Positions 36,398-45,886 of a stretch of DNA of 64,000 nt are shown here, in pieces (the first letter of the stretch is position 1; each line of letters starts with the position of its first letter). The DNA comes from Sabulicella rubraurantiaca. Its GTDB lineage: Bacteria; Pseudomonadota; Alphaproteobacteria; Acetobacterales; Acetobacteraceae. A program made the position numbers and the translations under genes. The notes below the pieces were generated by a model. The model was not told the DNA's origin. It made no database searches and saw nothing but the letters and a program-made list of their open reading frames with translations. The stretch is from positions 124,001 through 188,000 of the forward strand of contig NZ_JAFEUU010000004.1 of NCBI RefSeq assembly GCF_017355885.1, in the 5' to 3' direction.

Positions 36398-37513
36398 TCA
36401 TCCGAGCATCCCAGCAACCCAGCGCCCGATCCCGCCATGGGCGATGTCGTTCCAGGTGGCGAAGACGAAGAGCGAGATGAGCAGCGCGAAGCCGGCGCGG
36501 AAGCCGTATTCGAGCGCGCGCGGCGGCAGTGGCCGCCCACGCACCGCCTCGGCGGCGTAGAAGAGCAGGTGCCCGCCATCGAGCAGCGGAATCGGAAACA
36601 GGTTCAGCAGGGCGAGGCTGATGGAAAGCAGCGCCATCAGGTTCACCAGCGGCACGATGCCGAGGCTCGCCGCCTCGCCCGATACTTCGGCAATGCGGAT
36701 CGGCCCACCGAGTTCGCTCGCAGAGCGGCTGCCGGACAGCATCTCGCCGATGCCGCTCAGCGTCATCCAGGACATCTCGAAGGTCTGGACCGTGCCGGCC
36801 CAGAGCGCGCTGAACGGGTCCAGACGCTCGAACCGCGCCTGTCCGCCCTGGATTCCGAGGATGCCGACCGGCTGCGTTTCGGAGCCGGGACGCGGCGCAG
36901 GTGTGGCGGTCAGCGTCACCTCGCGCCCCTCGCGCGTCACCCGCACCTCGACCGGCACGTTGGCGCGCGGCTGGATGTGGCGCTGCACCTGGTCGAATCG
37001 GCCTACCCGCATCCCGTCAAGGGCCACGATCTCGTCGCCCGGCTGGATGCCCGCCTGCTCGGCCGGCGAGCCGGCGGCGACAACGCTCACCGCGGTCATC
37101 CCGCGTGGCTGGCCATAGGTGGCGTAGAGGCCGGCGAAGAGCAAAATCGCCAGCAGGAAATTCGCGATCGGCCCGGCGGCGACGATGATGGCGCGGTCGC
37201 CGACGGGCTTGTCGTGGAAGGTCTCGCCCTCGCGCGGCGGCGGGGTGTTCGGCTCGGGCGAGCCGTCCAGCGGCGACTGCCCATGCAGCTTCACGTATCC
37301 GCCGAGCGGGATCCAGGAGACGCGCCATTCCGTGCCGCGCCGGTCGGTCCAGCGCGCGATGACCCGCCCGAAGCCGATGGAGAAGGCATCCACATGGACG
37401 TTGCGCCAGCGCGCCGCCAGGTAGTGCCCCAGCTCATGAAAGAAGACGAGCACGCCCAGCACCACCACGAAGGCGAGCAGGGTGCGGACGGCATCAGGCA
37501 GGAAGTCGAGCAT
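36398..37513 (-). CDS. rseP: Site-2 zinc metalloprotease RseP
   Basis: 371 residues. FFHELGHYLAARW near residue 24-36 contains the HExxH zinc site inside the first membrane helix. A single PDZ domain follows (SVVAAGSPAEQAGIQPGDEIV near 130-150), and LNLFPIPLLDGGHLLFY near 315 carries the third zinc ligand (NxxPxxxxDG). The E. coli protein has two PDZ domains; this shorter form with one is common in alphaproteobacteria. It cleaves membrane-embedded anti-sigma factors and signal-peptide remnants. ATG 37513 follows the dxr stop by 9 bases. Confidence 0.94.
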   Translation of the reverse strand: MLDFLPDAVRTLLAFVVVLGVLVFFHELGHYLAARWRNVHVDAFSIGFGRVIARWTDRRGTEWRVSWIPLGGYVKLHGQSPLDGSPEPNTPPPREGETFHDKPVGDRAIIVAAGPIANFLLAILLFAGLYATYGQPRGMTAVSVVAAGSPAEQAGIQPGDEIVALDGMRVGRFDQVQRHIQPRANVPVEVRVTREGREVTLTATPAPRPGSETQPVGILGIQGGQARFERLDPFSALWAGTVQTFEMSWMTLSGIGEMLSGSRSASELGGPIRIAEVSGEAASLGIVPLVNLMALLSISLALLNLFPIPLLDGGHLLFYAAEAVRGRPLPPRALEYGFRAGFALLISLFVFATWNDIAHGGIGRWVAGMLG

Positions 37514-37522
37514 CGCGTTTCC

Positions 37523-38683
37523 TCAGGCGGCGGCGCGCCGGACAGCATTGCGGCGCGCGTGATCACGCGCCCGCCCGTCCAGCGCCAGCACGGCGGGAAG
37601 ATCCGGCACGGCCTCCCCGCCCAGCGCGGCAAGGGTATCCTCCACCACGGCGGCAATGTCCAGAAAACCGAGTTCGCGGCGCAGGAACATCTCCACGCCG
37701 ATCTCGTTCGCGGCATTCAGGACGCAGGGTGCCCCCCTCCCCGCCTCCAGCGCCTCGCGCGACAGGCGCAAGGCCGGGAAGCGCGCCGGGTCGGGCGCGG
37801 CGAAGTCCAGCCGACCCAGTGCGGCGAGGTCCAGCGGTTTCACCTCCGCCCTCATGCGTCGCGGCCAAGCGAGGCAATGGGCGATGGGCGTCCGCATGTC
37901 CGGAGAGCCAAGCTGCGCCAGCACCGAGCCATCCTGGTACTGCACCAGCCCGTGAACGGTGGATTGCGGGTGGATCAGCACCTCGATCGGCGGGCCGGGG
38001 AAAAGCCGCGCCGCCTCGATCACCTCCAGCCCCTTGTTGAACATGGTGGCGCTGTCCACGCTGATCTTGGCCCCCATGGACCAGACCGGGTGGCGAACCG
38101 CCTGCTCCGGCGTCGCGGCGCGCATCTCGGCGAGGCTCGCCTCGCGGAACGGGCCGCCGGAGGCGGTGAGGATGATCTTCGCCACCTGCTCCGGCGCCCG
38201 CTCGCCCAAGGCCTGGAACACGGCGTTGTGCTCCGAATCCACGGGCAGCAGGGTGGCGCCCGAGGCACGCGCGGCCTCCAGAACGATCTCGCCGGCGCAG
38301 ACCAGGCTCTCCTTGTTGGCCAGGGCCAGCGTCCCGCCGCGCCGCAGCGCCTCCAGGGTGGAAGCGAGCCCCGCCGCGCCCACGATGGCGGCCATGGTCC
38401 AGTCCGCCGGCCGGGCGGCCGCTTCCACCACGGCTTCCGGCCCGGCGGCCGTCTCGATTCCGGTCCCAGCCAGGGCCTCGCGCAGGGCAGGAAGACCATC
38501 CGGGTCGGCCACGACGGCAAGGCGGGCGCGGTGCTCCCGCGCCTGGGCCGCCAGCGCCGCCACGTCGCGCCCGGCGACCAGCGCCTCGACCTCAAACTCC
38601 CCCGGTGCGGCGGCGGAAAGCAGGGACAGGGTGGAACGGCCGATGGACCCCGTGCTGCCCAGGATGGATACGCTGCGGCCCAA
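37523..38683 (-). CDS. dxr: 1-deoxy-D-xylulose 5-phosphate reductoisomerase
   Basis: 386 residues. SVSILGSTGSIGRSTL at the N-terminus is the NADPH-binding loop; LANKESLVCAGE near 120, PVDSEHNAVFQAL near 142 (metal site) and SMGAKISVDSATMFNKGLE near 197 define the catalytic region. It makes MEP, the first committed step toward IPP, which feeds uppS in the same operon. TTG at 38683 is chosen: GGAGG sits eight bases upstream, inside the last codons of cdsA, and it yields the family N-terminus. A TTG five codons earlier has no site. Confidence 0.95.
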   Translation of the reverse strand: MGRSVSILGSTGSIGRSTLSLLSAAAPGEFEVEALVAGRDVAALAAQAREHRARLAVVADPDGLPALREALAGTGIETAAGPEAVVEAAARPADWTMAAIVGAAGLASTLEALRRGGTLALANKESLVCAGEIVLEAARASGATLLPVDSEHNAVFQALGERAPEQVAKIILTASGGPFREASLAEMRAATPEQAVRHPVWSMGAKISVDSATMFNKGLEVIEAARLFPGPPIEVLIHPQSTVHGLVQYQDGSVLAQLGSPDMRTPIAHCLAWPRRMRAEVKPLDLAALGRLDFAAPDPARFPALRLSREALEAGRGAPCVLNAANEIGVEMFLRRELGFLDIAAVVEDTLAALGGEAVPDLPAVLALDGRARDHARRNAVRRAAA

Positions 38684-38688
38684 GGCCT

Positions 38689-39519
38689 TTACCTCCAAAG
38701 TTGCGTGCCCGGACCGATCGCCCAGGACAGCAGGGCGGCGACCGGCGCGGCAGCCAGGACCCCGTCCAACCGGTCGAGCAGGCCCCCATGGCCCGGAATC
38801 AGGCCGGAGGAGTCCTTTACTCCGAAACGGCGCTTGATCCAGCTTTCCAGCAGGTCACCTCCCTGGGTGGCGATGCCCAGCAGCCCCGCCACTAGGGCTG
38901 CCCGGATCCCGGCCGAGCCGGGCTCCAGCGCCGCGGCCGCCAGCACCCCGACCAGCATGGCGCCCGCCAAGCCGCCCAGGGCACCCGCCCAGGTCTTGTT
39001 GGGCGAGACAGCCGGCCAGAGCTTCGGCCCGCCAAAGCTGCGCCCGGCCAGGTAGGCGGAGATGTCCGAGGCCCAGACCACCAGAAACAGGAAGATGACG
39101 TTCTCCCGCCCTGCCACATCGGCGTGGCGAAGCTCGATCAGCGCCACCCCGGCGAGGCCGATATAAAGCGCCCCGAAGGCAAGCCAGAGCGGTGGGACCA
39201 ATCCCCTTCGCCGCGCCGAGTGGCGCGCCGCATAGGCGCCCACCAAAAGCAGCACCACGGCCGTGGGGAAAGACCCTGCGGTCGAGGCGGCACCGGCCAA
39301 CAGCACCGCCGCCGGCACGAACAGCCCGGGGCGCGAGCGGGTGGAACCGCCGCAGAGCCGCACCCATTCCCAGGCCAGCCCCGCGGCGCAGACCGCCATC
39401 AGCACCGTCCACCAATACGCGCCCAACCAGATGCAGAGCAGCGCCGCCGGCCCCAGCAGGCCGGCAGTCAGGGCACGCTTGCGGAGGTCGCTCCAGTTCC
39501 GCCCGCCGGCGGCGCTCAC
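38689..39519 (-). CDS. cdsA: Phosphatidate cytidylyltransferase
   Basis: 276 residues, polytopic membrane enzyme of about seven helices. The CdsA signature is seen near the C-terminal third: ASDISAYLAGRSFGGPKLWP then SPNKTWAGALGGLAGAML. It makes CDP-diacylglycerol from phosphatidate and CTP for phospholipid synthesis, the substrate of the CDP-alcohol transferase at 19517. GTG at 39519 overlaps the uppS stop (GTGA). The in-frame ATG at 39603 lies in uppS and is rejected. Confidence 0.93.
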   Translation of the reverse strand: MSAAGGRNWSDLRKRALTAGLLGPAALLCIWLGAYWWTVLMAVCAAGLAWEWVRLCGGSTRSRPGLFVPAAVLLAGAASTAGSFPTAVVLLLVGAYAARHSARRRGLVPPLWLAFGALYIGLAGVALIELRHADVAGRENVIFLFLVVWASDISAYLAGRSFGGPKLWPAVSPNKTWAGALGGLAGAMLVGVLAAAALEPGSAGIRAALVAGLLGIATQGGDLLESWIKRRFGVKDSSGLIPGHGGLLDRLDGVLAAAPVAALLSWAIGPGTQLWR

Positions 39520-40244
39520 CCCGCCCGCGCCCCGAAGCGGCGCTCGCGCGCCGAAAAATCGGCGAGGCAGGCGGCGAAATGCTCGGCACCGAAATCGGGC
39601 CACAACACCGGCGGGAAGGCCAGCTCGGCATAGGCGGCTTGCCAGAGCAGGAAGTTGGATAGGCGCTGCTCGCCGGAGGTGCGGATGATGAGGTCCGGAT
39701 CCGGCTGGCCGGCCGTGTAGAGGTGTCGGGCGAAGCTCGCCTCGTCCAGCGCCTCAGGCGCGACGCCGGCGCGCATCGCTGCCCGCGCCGCCGCCACGAT
39801 CTCCGACCGCGCGCCATAGGACAGGGCGACGGTCAAATTCAGCCGGACATTGCCGCGCGTACGCGCCTCCGCTGCCTCGATATCGGCCAGCGTGTCTGGA
39901 CCGAAGCGGTGCCGCTCGCCGATCACGCGCAGCCGCACCCCCTCCCGATCCAGCTGGGCGACCTCGGCGCGCAGGTAGTGGCGCAGCAGGCCGGTGAGCT
40001 CCTGCACCTCCTCCTTCGGGCGCGACCAGTTCTCGGAGGAGAAGGCGAAGAGGGTCAGCCAGGGCACGCCATGGGTGATCGCGGCTTCGATGGTGCGGCG
40101 CACGGCTTCGGCGCCCGCGCGATGCCCCATGGCGGTGGGCAGGCCGCGTTGCTCCGCCCAGCGGCGGTTGCCATCCATGATGACGGCGACGTGGCGCGGC
40201 GGGACGCCGCCCGCGCCCGCCGGTTGGGCGGGGCGGTGGAGCAT
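39516..40244 (-). CDS. uppS: Isoprenyl transferase (undecaprenyl diphosphate synthase)
   Basis: 242 residues. VAVIMDGNRRWAEQRG near 19 holds the catalytic Asp, GHRAGAEAVRR and FAFSSENWSRPKEEV follow, and DLIIRTSGEQRLSNFLLWQ near 185-203 with YAELAFPPVLWPDF binds IPP. It builds C55 undecaprenyl diphosphate for cell-wall and surface glycan carriers. The ATG shares one base with the frr stop and the gene overlaps cdsA by 4 bases. Confidence 0.96.
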   Translation of the reverse strand: MLHRPAQPAGAGGVPPRHVAVIMDGNRRWAEQRGLPTAMGHRAGAEAVRRTIEAAITHGVPWLTLFAFSSENWSRPKEEVQELTGLLRHYLRAEVAQLDREGVRLRVIGERHRFGPDTLADIEAAEARTRGNVRLNLTVALSYGARSEIVAAARAAMRAGVAPEALDEASFARHLYTAGQPDPDLIIRTSGEQRLSNFLLWQAAYAELAFPPVLWPDFGAEHFAACLADFSARERRFGARAG

Positions 40245-40819
40245 CAGACGGTCTTGATGTCCTTTTCCTTCGCCGCGAGCGCCGTGTCGATCTGCTTCAC
40301 GTAATCGTCGGTCAGCTTCTGCACCTCGTCGGACCAGCGCTTCGCGTCGTCCTCGCTGATCTCGCTCTTCTTCTTCCAGCCCTGAATCTGCTCCATGCCG
40401 TCGCGGCGCACGCCGCGGATGGCGACCTTGGCGCCCTCGGCGTACTTCGCCGCCATCTTCGCCAGCTCGTTGCGGCGCTGTTCGGTCAGGGGCGGCAGGT
40501 TGATGCGGATGGTCTGGCCCTCCGACTGCGGATTCAGGTTCAGCCCGGAATCGCGGATCGCCACCTCGACCTGCTTGGTAACGGAGCGGTCGAAGACCTG
40601 GACCACCAGCATGGACGGTCCACCTACCGAGACGTTCGCCACCTGGTTCAGGGCTTGGTTCGCGCCATAGGCTTCGACTCGGATGTTCTCCAGGAGGGCG
40701 GGCGCGGCACGGCCGGTCCGCAGGCCGGAGAATTCCTTCTTCAGCGTCTCCATCGCGCCATCCATGCGGCGCGAAAGGTCGGCGCGGAGGGCGTTCCGGT
40801 CGGGCGGTGCGGCGGGCAT
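40244..40819 (-). CDS. frr: Ribosome recycling factor
   Basis: 191 residues. The three-helix-bundle family signature is visible: MDGAMETLKKEFSGLRTGRA near 18-37, QSEGQTIRINLPPLTEQRR near 98-116 and MAAKYAEGAKVAIRGVRRDG near 122. It splits post-termination ribosomes with EF-G. GAGGGGAAAG lies just upstream of the ATG. It starts 26 bases after pyrH, as in most bacteria. Confidence 0.97.
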   Translation of the reverse strand: MPAAPPDRNALRADLSRRMDGAMETLKKEFSGLRTGRAAPALLENIRVEAYGANQALNQVANVSVGGPSMLVVQVFDRSVTKQVEVAIRDSGLNLNPQSEGQTIRINLPPLTEQRRNELAKMAAKYAEGAKVAIRGVRRDGMEQIQGWKKKSEISEDDAKRWSDEVQKLTDDYVKQIDTALAAKEKDIKTV

Positions 40820-40844
40820 GGTTCTTTCCCCTCTTGCTTCGGCG

Positions 40845-41564
40845 TCAGGCGGCGTCGGTCACGATGGTGAAGCGGCCCTGGCCCTTCATCACCTCGGTGA
40901 AGGCGCCTGCCTCGTGGATATTGAAGACGATGATGGGCAGGTGGTTCTCCCGCGCCACGGAGATCGCGGCTGCATCCATCACCGCAAGGTCGCGCGAGAG
41001 CATCTCGAGGTAAGGGAGCGTGGTGTAGCGCTTGGCGTCCGGGTTCTTGCGCGGGTCGCTGTCATAGACGCCATCCACCTGCGTGCCCTTCAGCAGCGCG
41101 TCGCAGCCCATCTCGGCAGCGCGCAACGCGGCAGCGGTATCGGTGGTAAAGAAGGGGTTGCCCGTGCCGGCCGCGAAAATCACCACGCGGCCCTTCTCCA
41201 TGTGGCGAATGGCGCGGCGGCGGATATAGGGCTCGCAGATGGCGGACATCTCGATCGCGCTCTGCACCCGGGTCGGCACTCCCAGCCGCTCCAGCGCCGA
41301 CTGCATGCCCAGCGCGTTCATCACTGTCGCCAGCATGCCCATGTAGTCGGCCTGGGCGCGGTCCATCCCGGCTGCCGCCCCGGCGACGCCGCGGAAGATA
41401 TTCCCGCCGCCAATCACCAGCGCGACCTGCACGCCCAGCTCGGCGGCGTCCTTGATGTCCTCGGCGATCCCCTTCACCGTCGCGGTGTCCAGGCCATAGG
41501 CGCGGTCGCCCATGAGCGCCTCCCCCGAGACCTTCAAGAGCACGCGCTTGTAGGTAGGGGTCAT
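40845..41564 (-). CDS. pyrH: UMP kinase
   Basis: 239 residues of the amino-acid kinase fold. [13 protein letters not shown] near 7, [20 protein letters not shown] near 47 and [20 protein letters not shown] near 138 cover phosphate binding and the GTP-regulated core. It phosphorylates UMP to UDP. A GC-rich hairpin precedes it in the 78-base tsf-pyrH gap, so pyrH expression may differ from rpsB-tsf. Confidence 0.97.
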   Translation of the reverse strand: MTPTYKRVLLKVSGEALMGDRAYGLDTATVKGIAEDIKDAAELGVQVALVIGGGNIFRGVAGAAAGMDRAQADYMGMLATVMNALGMQSALERLGVPTRVQSAIEMSAICEPYIRRRAIRHMEKGRVVIFAAGTGNPFFTTDTAAALRAAEMGCDALLKGTQVDGVYDSDPRKNPDAKRYTTLPYLEMLSRDLAVMDAAAISVARENHLPIIVFNIHEAGAFTEVMKGQGRFTIVTDAA

Positions 41565-41604
41565 GGCGTTTCCGGTTCCGTTCCTTGGGAAGCTAGCAGG
41601 GGGC

Positions 41605-41630
41605 GGGGGGCGCGGCCAGCCGCGCCCTCC
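41605..41630 (-). terminator. GC-rich hairpin between tsf and pyrH
   Basis: GGCGCGGC-CA-GCCGCGCC with four further outer pairs (one G-T) lies 13 bases after the tsf stop. It could attenuate read-through from rpsB-tsf into pyrH and the rest of the operon. No T-tract. Confidence 0.45.
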
Positions 41631-41642
41631 CCTTTCCTGGCC

Positions 41643-42557
41643 TCAGGCCTTCAGCCCGGCCTGGGCGGCGACCTCGGCCGCGAAGTCGGAGGACTCCTTC
41701 TGGATGCCCTCGCCGAGCTGGAAGCGGGCGAAGCCGGCCAGGTTCAGCCCGGCCTTCTCCACCACGGCGCGCACCCGGCTCTCGCCGTCGTGCACCCAGA
41801 CCTGCTCCAGCAGCACCACTTCCTCGTAATACTTACGGATGCGGCCCTCGATCATCTTCTGGATGACCGCGTCGGGCTTGCCGGAGGCGCGGGCCTGCTC
41901 GGTGAGCACGGCGCGCTCGCGCTCCAGGGCCGAGGGGTCCACAGCGTTGACGTCCAGAGCCTCGGGACGCGTCGCGGCGACGTGCATGCCGATCTGGCGG
42001 CCCAACAGCTCCATCACCTCGCCCTCGCCCGCGCCTTCCAGCGCGACGAGCACGCCGATCTTGCCGAGGCCCGGCTTCACGGCGTTGTGCATGTAGGTGG
42101 CGACGGTGCCGCGATCGACCCGGAACACCTTGGCACGCCGGATCGTCATGTTCTCGCCGATCGTGGCGACGAGGCGCGTCAGCTCCTCCTGCGTCGAGTG
42201 CGTCGTGCCGGGATAGGTCGCGGCCTTCAGCTTCTCGATGTCGTCGCCGACCGAGAGGGCGAGACCCGCCACCTCGGACACGAAGGCCTGGAAGGTCTCG
42301 TTGCGCGCCACGAAGTCGGTCTCGGCATTGACCTCGACCATGGCGGCGACGCCGGGGCCGGAGGCGGTGCCGACCAGCCCCTCGGCGGCCACGCGGCCGG
42401 ACTTCTTGGCCGCGGCAGAAAGACCCTTCTTCCGCAGCCAGTCGATCGCGGCCTCCATGTCGCCGCCCGTCTCGGTGAGGGCCTTCTTGCAGTCCATCAT
42501 GCCCGCGCCGGTCTGGTCGCGCAGGTCGCGGACCATTGCCGCCGTGATCTCAGCCAT
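41643..42557 (-). CDS. tsf: Elongation factor Ts
   Basis: 304 residues. [20 protein letters not shown] near 10-29 is the first EF-Ts signature, and [20 protein letters not shown] near 72-91 contains the TDFV core motif. Two dimerisation-type subdomains and the C-terminal module follow. It exchanges GDP for GTP on EF-Tu. It follows rpsB by 24 bases. Confidence 0.97.
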   Translation of the reverse strand: MAEITAAMVRDLRDQTGAGMMDCKKALTETGGDMEAAIDWLRKKGLSAAAKKSGRVAAEGLVGTASGPGVAAMVEVNAETDFVARNETFQAFVSEVAGLALSVGDDIEKLKAATYPGTTHSTQEELTRLVATIGENMTIRRAKVFRVDRGTVATYMHNAVKPGLGKIGVLVALEGAGEGEVMELLGRQIGMHVAATRPEALDVNAVDPSALERERAVLTEQARASGKPDAVIQKMIEGRIRKYYEEVVLLEQVWVHDGESRVRAVVEKAGLNLAGFARFQLGEGIQKESSDFAAEVAAQAGLKA

Positions 42558-42581
42558 CGCTCGTGCTCCTGCTTACGGGGT

Positions 42582-43358
42582 TCAGGCCTGGGCTTCGGTG
42601 GCGGGCGCCTCGGCGCCTTCCTCCGGAACCAGTTCCTCCATCGCGCCGATGTCACGGCCCGAGGCGGTCATCTCGGCCGAGATGCCGTCGAACACGGCGC
42701 CGGCGACGAGGTCGCAATACAGGTTGATGGCGCGGATCGCGTCGTCATTGCCCGGGATCGGGAACTGGATGCCCGAGGGGTCGGCGTTGCTGTCCACCAC
42801 GGCCACGACTGGAATGCCGAGCGTGTTGGCCTCCTCGATCGCCAGCTTCTCCTTCACCACGTCGATGACGAAGATCAGGTCGGGCAGGCCGCCCATCTCG
42901 CGGATGCCGCCCAGGGCGCGGTCCAGCTTCTCCTTCTCGCGCGTCAGCATCAGGATCTCCTTCTTGGTGAGACCCTGCACGTCGCCGGACAGGCGCGCAT
43001 CCATCTCCTTCAGGCGCTTGATGCTGCCCGTGATGGTCTTCCAGTTGGTGAGCATGCCGCCCAGCCAGCGGTGGTTCACGTAGTACTGACCGCAGCGGGT
43101 CGCGGCCTCGGCCACGTACTCGGCCGCCGCCTTCTTGGTGCCCACGAACAGGACGCGGCCGCCGCCGGCCACGGTGTCGCGCACCTGGCGCAGCGCGCGC
43201 TCCAGCATCGGTACAGTCTGCTGCAGGTCCAGGATGTGGACCTGGTTGCGCACGCCGAAGATGTAGGGCGCCATGCGCGGGTTCCAGCGCCGCGTGTGGT
43301 GGCCGAAATGCACGCCCGCCTCGAGAAGCTGGCGCAGGGAAACCTCAGGCATCGCCAT
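42582..43358 (-). CDS. rpsB: 30S ribosomal protein S2
   Basis: 258 residues. [20 protein letters not shown] near 8-27, [37 protein letters not shown] and [20 protein letters not shown] are S2 hallmarks. Start at ATG 43358 is chosen from three closely spaced ATGs (ATGATCGCGATGGCGATG) because GGAAGG lies nine bases upstream. The acidic/Ala tail ([18 protein letters not shown]) is longer than in E. coli. The 140-base gap upstream must hold the operon promoter; TTGCGC followed after 19 bases by TATCGA is the best but weak candidate. Confidence 0.97.
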   Translation of the reverse strand: MAMPEVSLRQLLEAGVHFGHHTRRWNPRMAPYIFGVRNQVHILDLQQTVPMLERALRQVRDTVAGGGRVLFVGTKKAAAEYVAEAATRCGQYYVNHRWLGGMLTNWKTITGSIKRLKEMDARLSGDVQGLTKKEILMLTREKEKLDRALGGIREMGGLPDLIFVIDVVKEKLAIEEANTLGIPVVAVVDSNADPSGIQFPIPGNDDAIRAINLYCDLVAGAVFDGISAEMTASGRDIGAMEELVPEEGAEAPATEAQA

Positions 43359-43469
43359 CGCGATCATCCTTCCATCGATAGTCCGGTTGAGCCTCCGCGG
43401 CGCAATGAACCCGGGATTGACCGGGACCGGACCCTCGCCATGGGGGAAGGGCGCGCCGCGTGCGGATTT

Positions 43470-43490
43470 CCGGCGGACAAGCCCCGCCGG
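43470..43490 (-). terminator. Hairpin between phnN and rpsB
   Basis: CCGGCGG / CCGCCGG, seven perfect pairs with a 7-base loop, lies nine bases past the phnN stop on the minus strand. It would separate phnN transcription from the rpsB operon. The rest of this 140-base gap shows no gene. Confidence 0.45.
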
Positions 43491-43498
43491 CGGCCGGG

Positions 43499-44032
43499 TC
43501 ATGGCGGAAAATGGCCCGCGGCGCAACCCTCCAGCACGCCACGCAGGGCTGCGACGGCCGCATCCACGGGGCCGTCATTGATGATCCGGACCCGCCGCAG
43601 CCCCGCTGGCAGGGCTCCCTCCCGGTCCAGCCGGGCTGCGATCTCGGCCTCCCCTTCCCGTCCCCGGGCCCGCAACCTTTCGGCGAGGACAGAGCGAGGG
43701 GCCGTCACTTCCACCACCAGCAAGGGGTGGCGGGACGCCGCCTCCTCGAGCACGGCGCGGGAGAGGTTCAGCAGGGTGACGGGTGCCCGCACCACCTCCG
43801 CGCGCCGGATGCCGTAGCGCAGCCCATGCGCCTCCCAGTGCAAGACGAGGTCCGCCGTGGCGAAGCTGTGATGCGACAGGTACTCGTGCGCCTCTCCGCC
43901 CGCATCCTCGGGGCGGGAAATGACCCGGCGGGCAAAGTGGAAGCGCCCATCGCATGCGAGTTCCTTGCGCAGCGCGGCCAGGATCGTGTCCTTCCCTGCC
44001 CCCGAAGGCCCCACGACCGCGACCCAGACCAT
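43499..44032 (-). CDS. phnN: Ribose 1,5-bisphosphate phosphokinase PhnN (orphan)
   Basis: 177 residues. [17 protein letters not shown] gives a P-loop of the guanylate-kinase-like PhnN type, [21 protein letters not shown] near 33-53 is the conserved PhnN replacement for the GMP-binding segment, and [16 protein letters not shown] near 59 completes the family pattern. PhnN makes PRPP from ribose 1,5-bisphosphate in phosphonate breakdown by C-P lyase. No phn genes are present in the window. It may serve general PRPP or NAD salvage, or the other phn genes lie elsewhere. Confidence 0.87.
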   Translation of the reverse strand: MVWVAVVGPSGAGKDTILAALRKELACDGRFHFARRVISRPEDAGGEAHEYLSHHSFATADLVLHWEAHGLRYGIRRAEVVRAPVTLLNLSRAVLEEAASRHPLLVVEVTAPRSVLAERLRARGREGEAEIAARLDREGALPAGLRRVRIINDGPVDAAVAALRGVLEGCAAGHFPP

Positions 44033-44098
44033 CCTGCCCCCCGATTGACGAAACCGGCCCGAGCCCTCCCTATCCCGGCAACAGGAGCGTCACCAGCC

Positions 44099-45886
44099 AT
44101 GTTCACCACCCGCCCCGAGATCGCCGGAACCTTCGGCGTCGTCGCCTCCACCCATTGGGTCGCCAGCCAGGTCGGCATGGCGGTGCTGGAGCGGGGCGGC
44201 AACGCCTTCGACGCCGCCGCCGCCGCCGGCTTCACCCTGCAGATGGTGGAGCCGCACCTGAACGGCCCGCTGGGCGACTGCCCGATCATCCTGCACTCCG
44301 CCGCTTTGGGGACGCAGCAGGTGATCTGCGGCCAGGGCCCCGCCCCGGCCGGGCTGACCGTGGCGCATGTGAAGGATCATCTCGGCCTCGACATGATGCC
44401 TGGCACCGGCTTCCTCGCCGCCCCGGTGCCCGGTGCCTTCGACGCCTGGGCGCGGATGCTGCAGGAGCATGGGACGTGGCGCCTGCGCGACGTGCTCGCC
44501 TACGCCATCGGCTATGCCCGCCACGGCGCGCCCATGGTCGGGCGCGTGAAGGCGACGGTCGAATCAGTGCGCCGCCTGTTCGAGCAGGAATGGACCACCT
44601 CCGCCGCCATCTGGCTGCGTGACGGCGGACCGCAGGGGGGCGGACTCTACAGCAACCCCACCCTTGCCGACACCTATGAGCGCGTGCTGCGTGAGGCCGA
44701 GGCACCCGGCCGCACCCGCGAGGCCGAGATCGAGGCGGCGCGCGAGGCCTGGTATGGCGGCTTCGTCGCCGAGGCCATCGACCGCTTTGTCCGCTCCCCG
44801 GCCATGGACACTTCCGGCGAGCGCCATGCCGGCGTGCTGACCGGCCAGGACATGGCGAAATGGCGCGCGGGGGTGGAGAAGCCCCTCACCCACGAGTTCA
44901 GGGGCCACACCGTCCTGAAGTGCGGCCCCTGGAGTCAGGGTCCGACCATGCTCCAGACGCTGTCCCTGCTCGACGGGATGGACCTCGCCGCCATGGACCC
45001 GGTGGGGGCGGAGTTCGTCCACGCCGTCACCGAGGCGATGAAGCTGGCCTATGCCGACCGCGAAGCGCATTACGGCGACCCGGACTTCACCGACGTGCCG
45101 ATGGAGGCGTTGCTCTCTGCCGAATACGTGGCGCAGCGACGCGCCATGATCGGCCGCGAGGCCTCGATGGAGTTCCGCCCCGGCACGCCCGGCGGGCGCC
45201 CGGTGCGCGGCGTGGACTATGCGGCGGCGGTGGCCCGCGCGGAGGAGATGCGCGCGGCGGAGGGCAGCGGCGAGCCGACCGTCTCGCGCCTCGGCGCCTC
45301 GGGTGGCGATACCTGCCACGTGGACATCATCGACTGCTGGGGAAATTTCGTTTCGGCGACGCCTTCGGCCGGGTGGCTGCAATCCTCGCCCGCCATCCCG
45401 GAGCTGGGCTGCTGCCTCGGCACGCGCTGCCAGATGTTCTGGCTGGACGAGACGCTGCCCAACGGCCTGCAGCCGGGCAAGCGGCCGCGGACCACGCTTT
45501 CGCCCTCGATGGTGCTGAAGGATGGCGCGCCCTACATGGCCTACGGCACGCCGGGCGGCGAACAGCAGGACCAGTGGCAGCCCATCATGCTGGCGCGGAT
45601 GCTGGCGCATGGCTTCAACATCCAGGAAGCGATCGACCTTCCCAGCTTCCATTCGGAGCACTGGGTGTCCTCCTTCTGGCCGCGCGGCGCCAAGCCCGGC
45701 AAGCTGGTGCTGGAAGGCCGCTTCAAGGCCGAGGTGGCCGACGAGCTGCGCGCTCGTGGCCACAAGGTGGAGATGGGCGGCGACTGGTCGGAAGGGCGCC
45801 TCACCGGCGCACGGCGTCTTCCGGACGGCCAGCTCCGCGCGGGCGCGAACCCGCGCGGCATGCAGGGCTACGCGGTGGGGCGCTGA
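44099..45886 (+). CDS. Gamma-glutamyltransferase family protein
   Basis: 595 residues, Ntn-hydrolase. ATG 44099 is preceded by AGGAG about 12 bases upstream. ERGGNAFDAAAAAGFTLQMV near 30-50 is the large-subunit start motif; the autocleavage site is GGDTCHVDIIDCWGNFVSAT near 403, with catalytic Thr at about residue 405 in the T-C-H variant of T-T-H. The C-terminal PRTTLSPSMVLKDGAPYMAYGTPGGEQQ is typical. No signal peptide is seen, so it is cytoplasmic, unlike classical GGT. It may act on gamma-glutamyl amides or cephalosporin-like substrates as well as glutathione. Its 3' end overlaps the convergent M20 peptidase by 19 bases. Confidence 0.87.
   Translation: MFTTRPEIAGTFGVVASTHWVASQVGMAVLERGGNAFDAAAAAGFTLQMVEPHLNGPLGDCPIILHSAALGTQQVICGQGPAPAGLTVAHVKDHLGLDMMPGTGFLAAPVPGAFDAWARMLQEHGTWRLRDVLAYAIGYARHGAPMVGRVKATVESVRRLFEQEWTTSAAIWLRDGGPQGGGLYSNPTLADTYERVLREAEAPGRTREAEIEAAREAWYGGFVAEAIDRFVRSPAMDTSGERHAGVLTGQDMAKWRAGVEKPLTHEFRGHTVLKCGPWSQGPTMLQTLSLLDGMDLAAMDPVGAEFVHAVTEAMKLAYADREAHYGDPDFTDVPMEALLSAEYVAQRRAMIGREASMEFRPGTPGGRPVRGVDYAAAVARAEEMRAAEGSGEPTVSRLGASGGDTCHVDIIDCWGNFVSATPSAGWLQSSPAIPELGCCLGTRCQMFWLDETLPNGLQPGKRPRTTLSPSMVLKDGAPYMAYGTPGGEQQDQWQPIMLARMLAHGFNIQEAIDLPSFHSEHWVSSFWPRGAKPGKLVLEGRFKAEVADELRARGHKVEMGGDWSEGRLTGARRLPDGQLRAGANPRGMQGYAVGR

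Noticed and set aside
34413-36560. 715-codon plus-strand frame opposite bamA
   Set aside because: Antisense shadow; bamA is complete with signal peptide, POTRA domains and C-terminal Phe.
36437-39055. 872-codon plus-strand frame opposite rseP, dxr and cdsA
   Set aside because: Antisense shadow of three recognised genes; no domain, no ribosome binding site, composition unlike the real proteins.
43380-43420. TTGCGC and TATCGA as rpsB promoter hexamers
   Set aside because: The 19-base spacing is too long and the match is weak, so it was mentioned but not listed as a promoter.
40683-43817. 1044-codon open frame on the plus strand opposite pyrH, tsf and rpsB
   Set aside because: It mirrors three certain essential genes and reads as low-complexity His/Arg/Gly/Ala protein; long antisense frames are expected in DNA this GC-rich.
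43460-44098. N-terminal extension of the gamma-glutamyltransferase frame
   Set aside because: It overlaps phnN on the other strand, has no family similarity and a proper start with a ribosome binding site exists at 44099.
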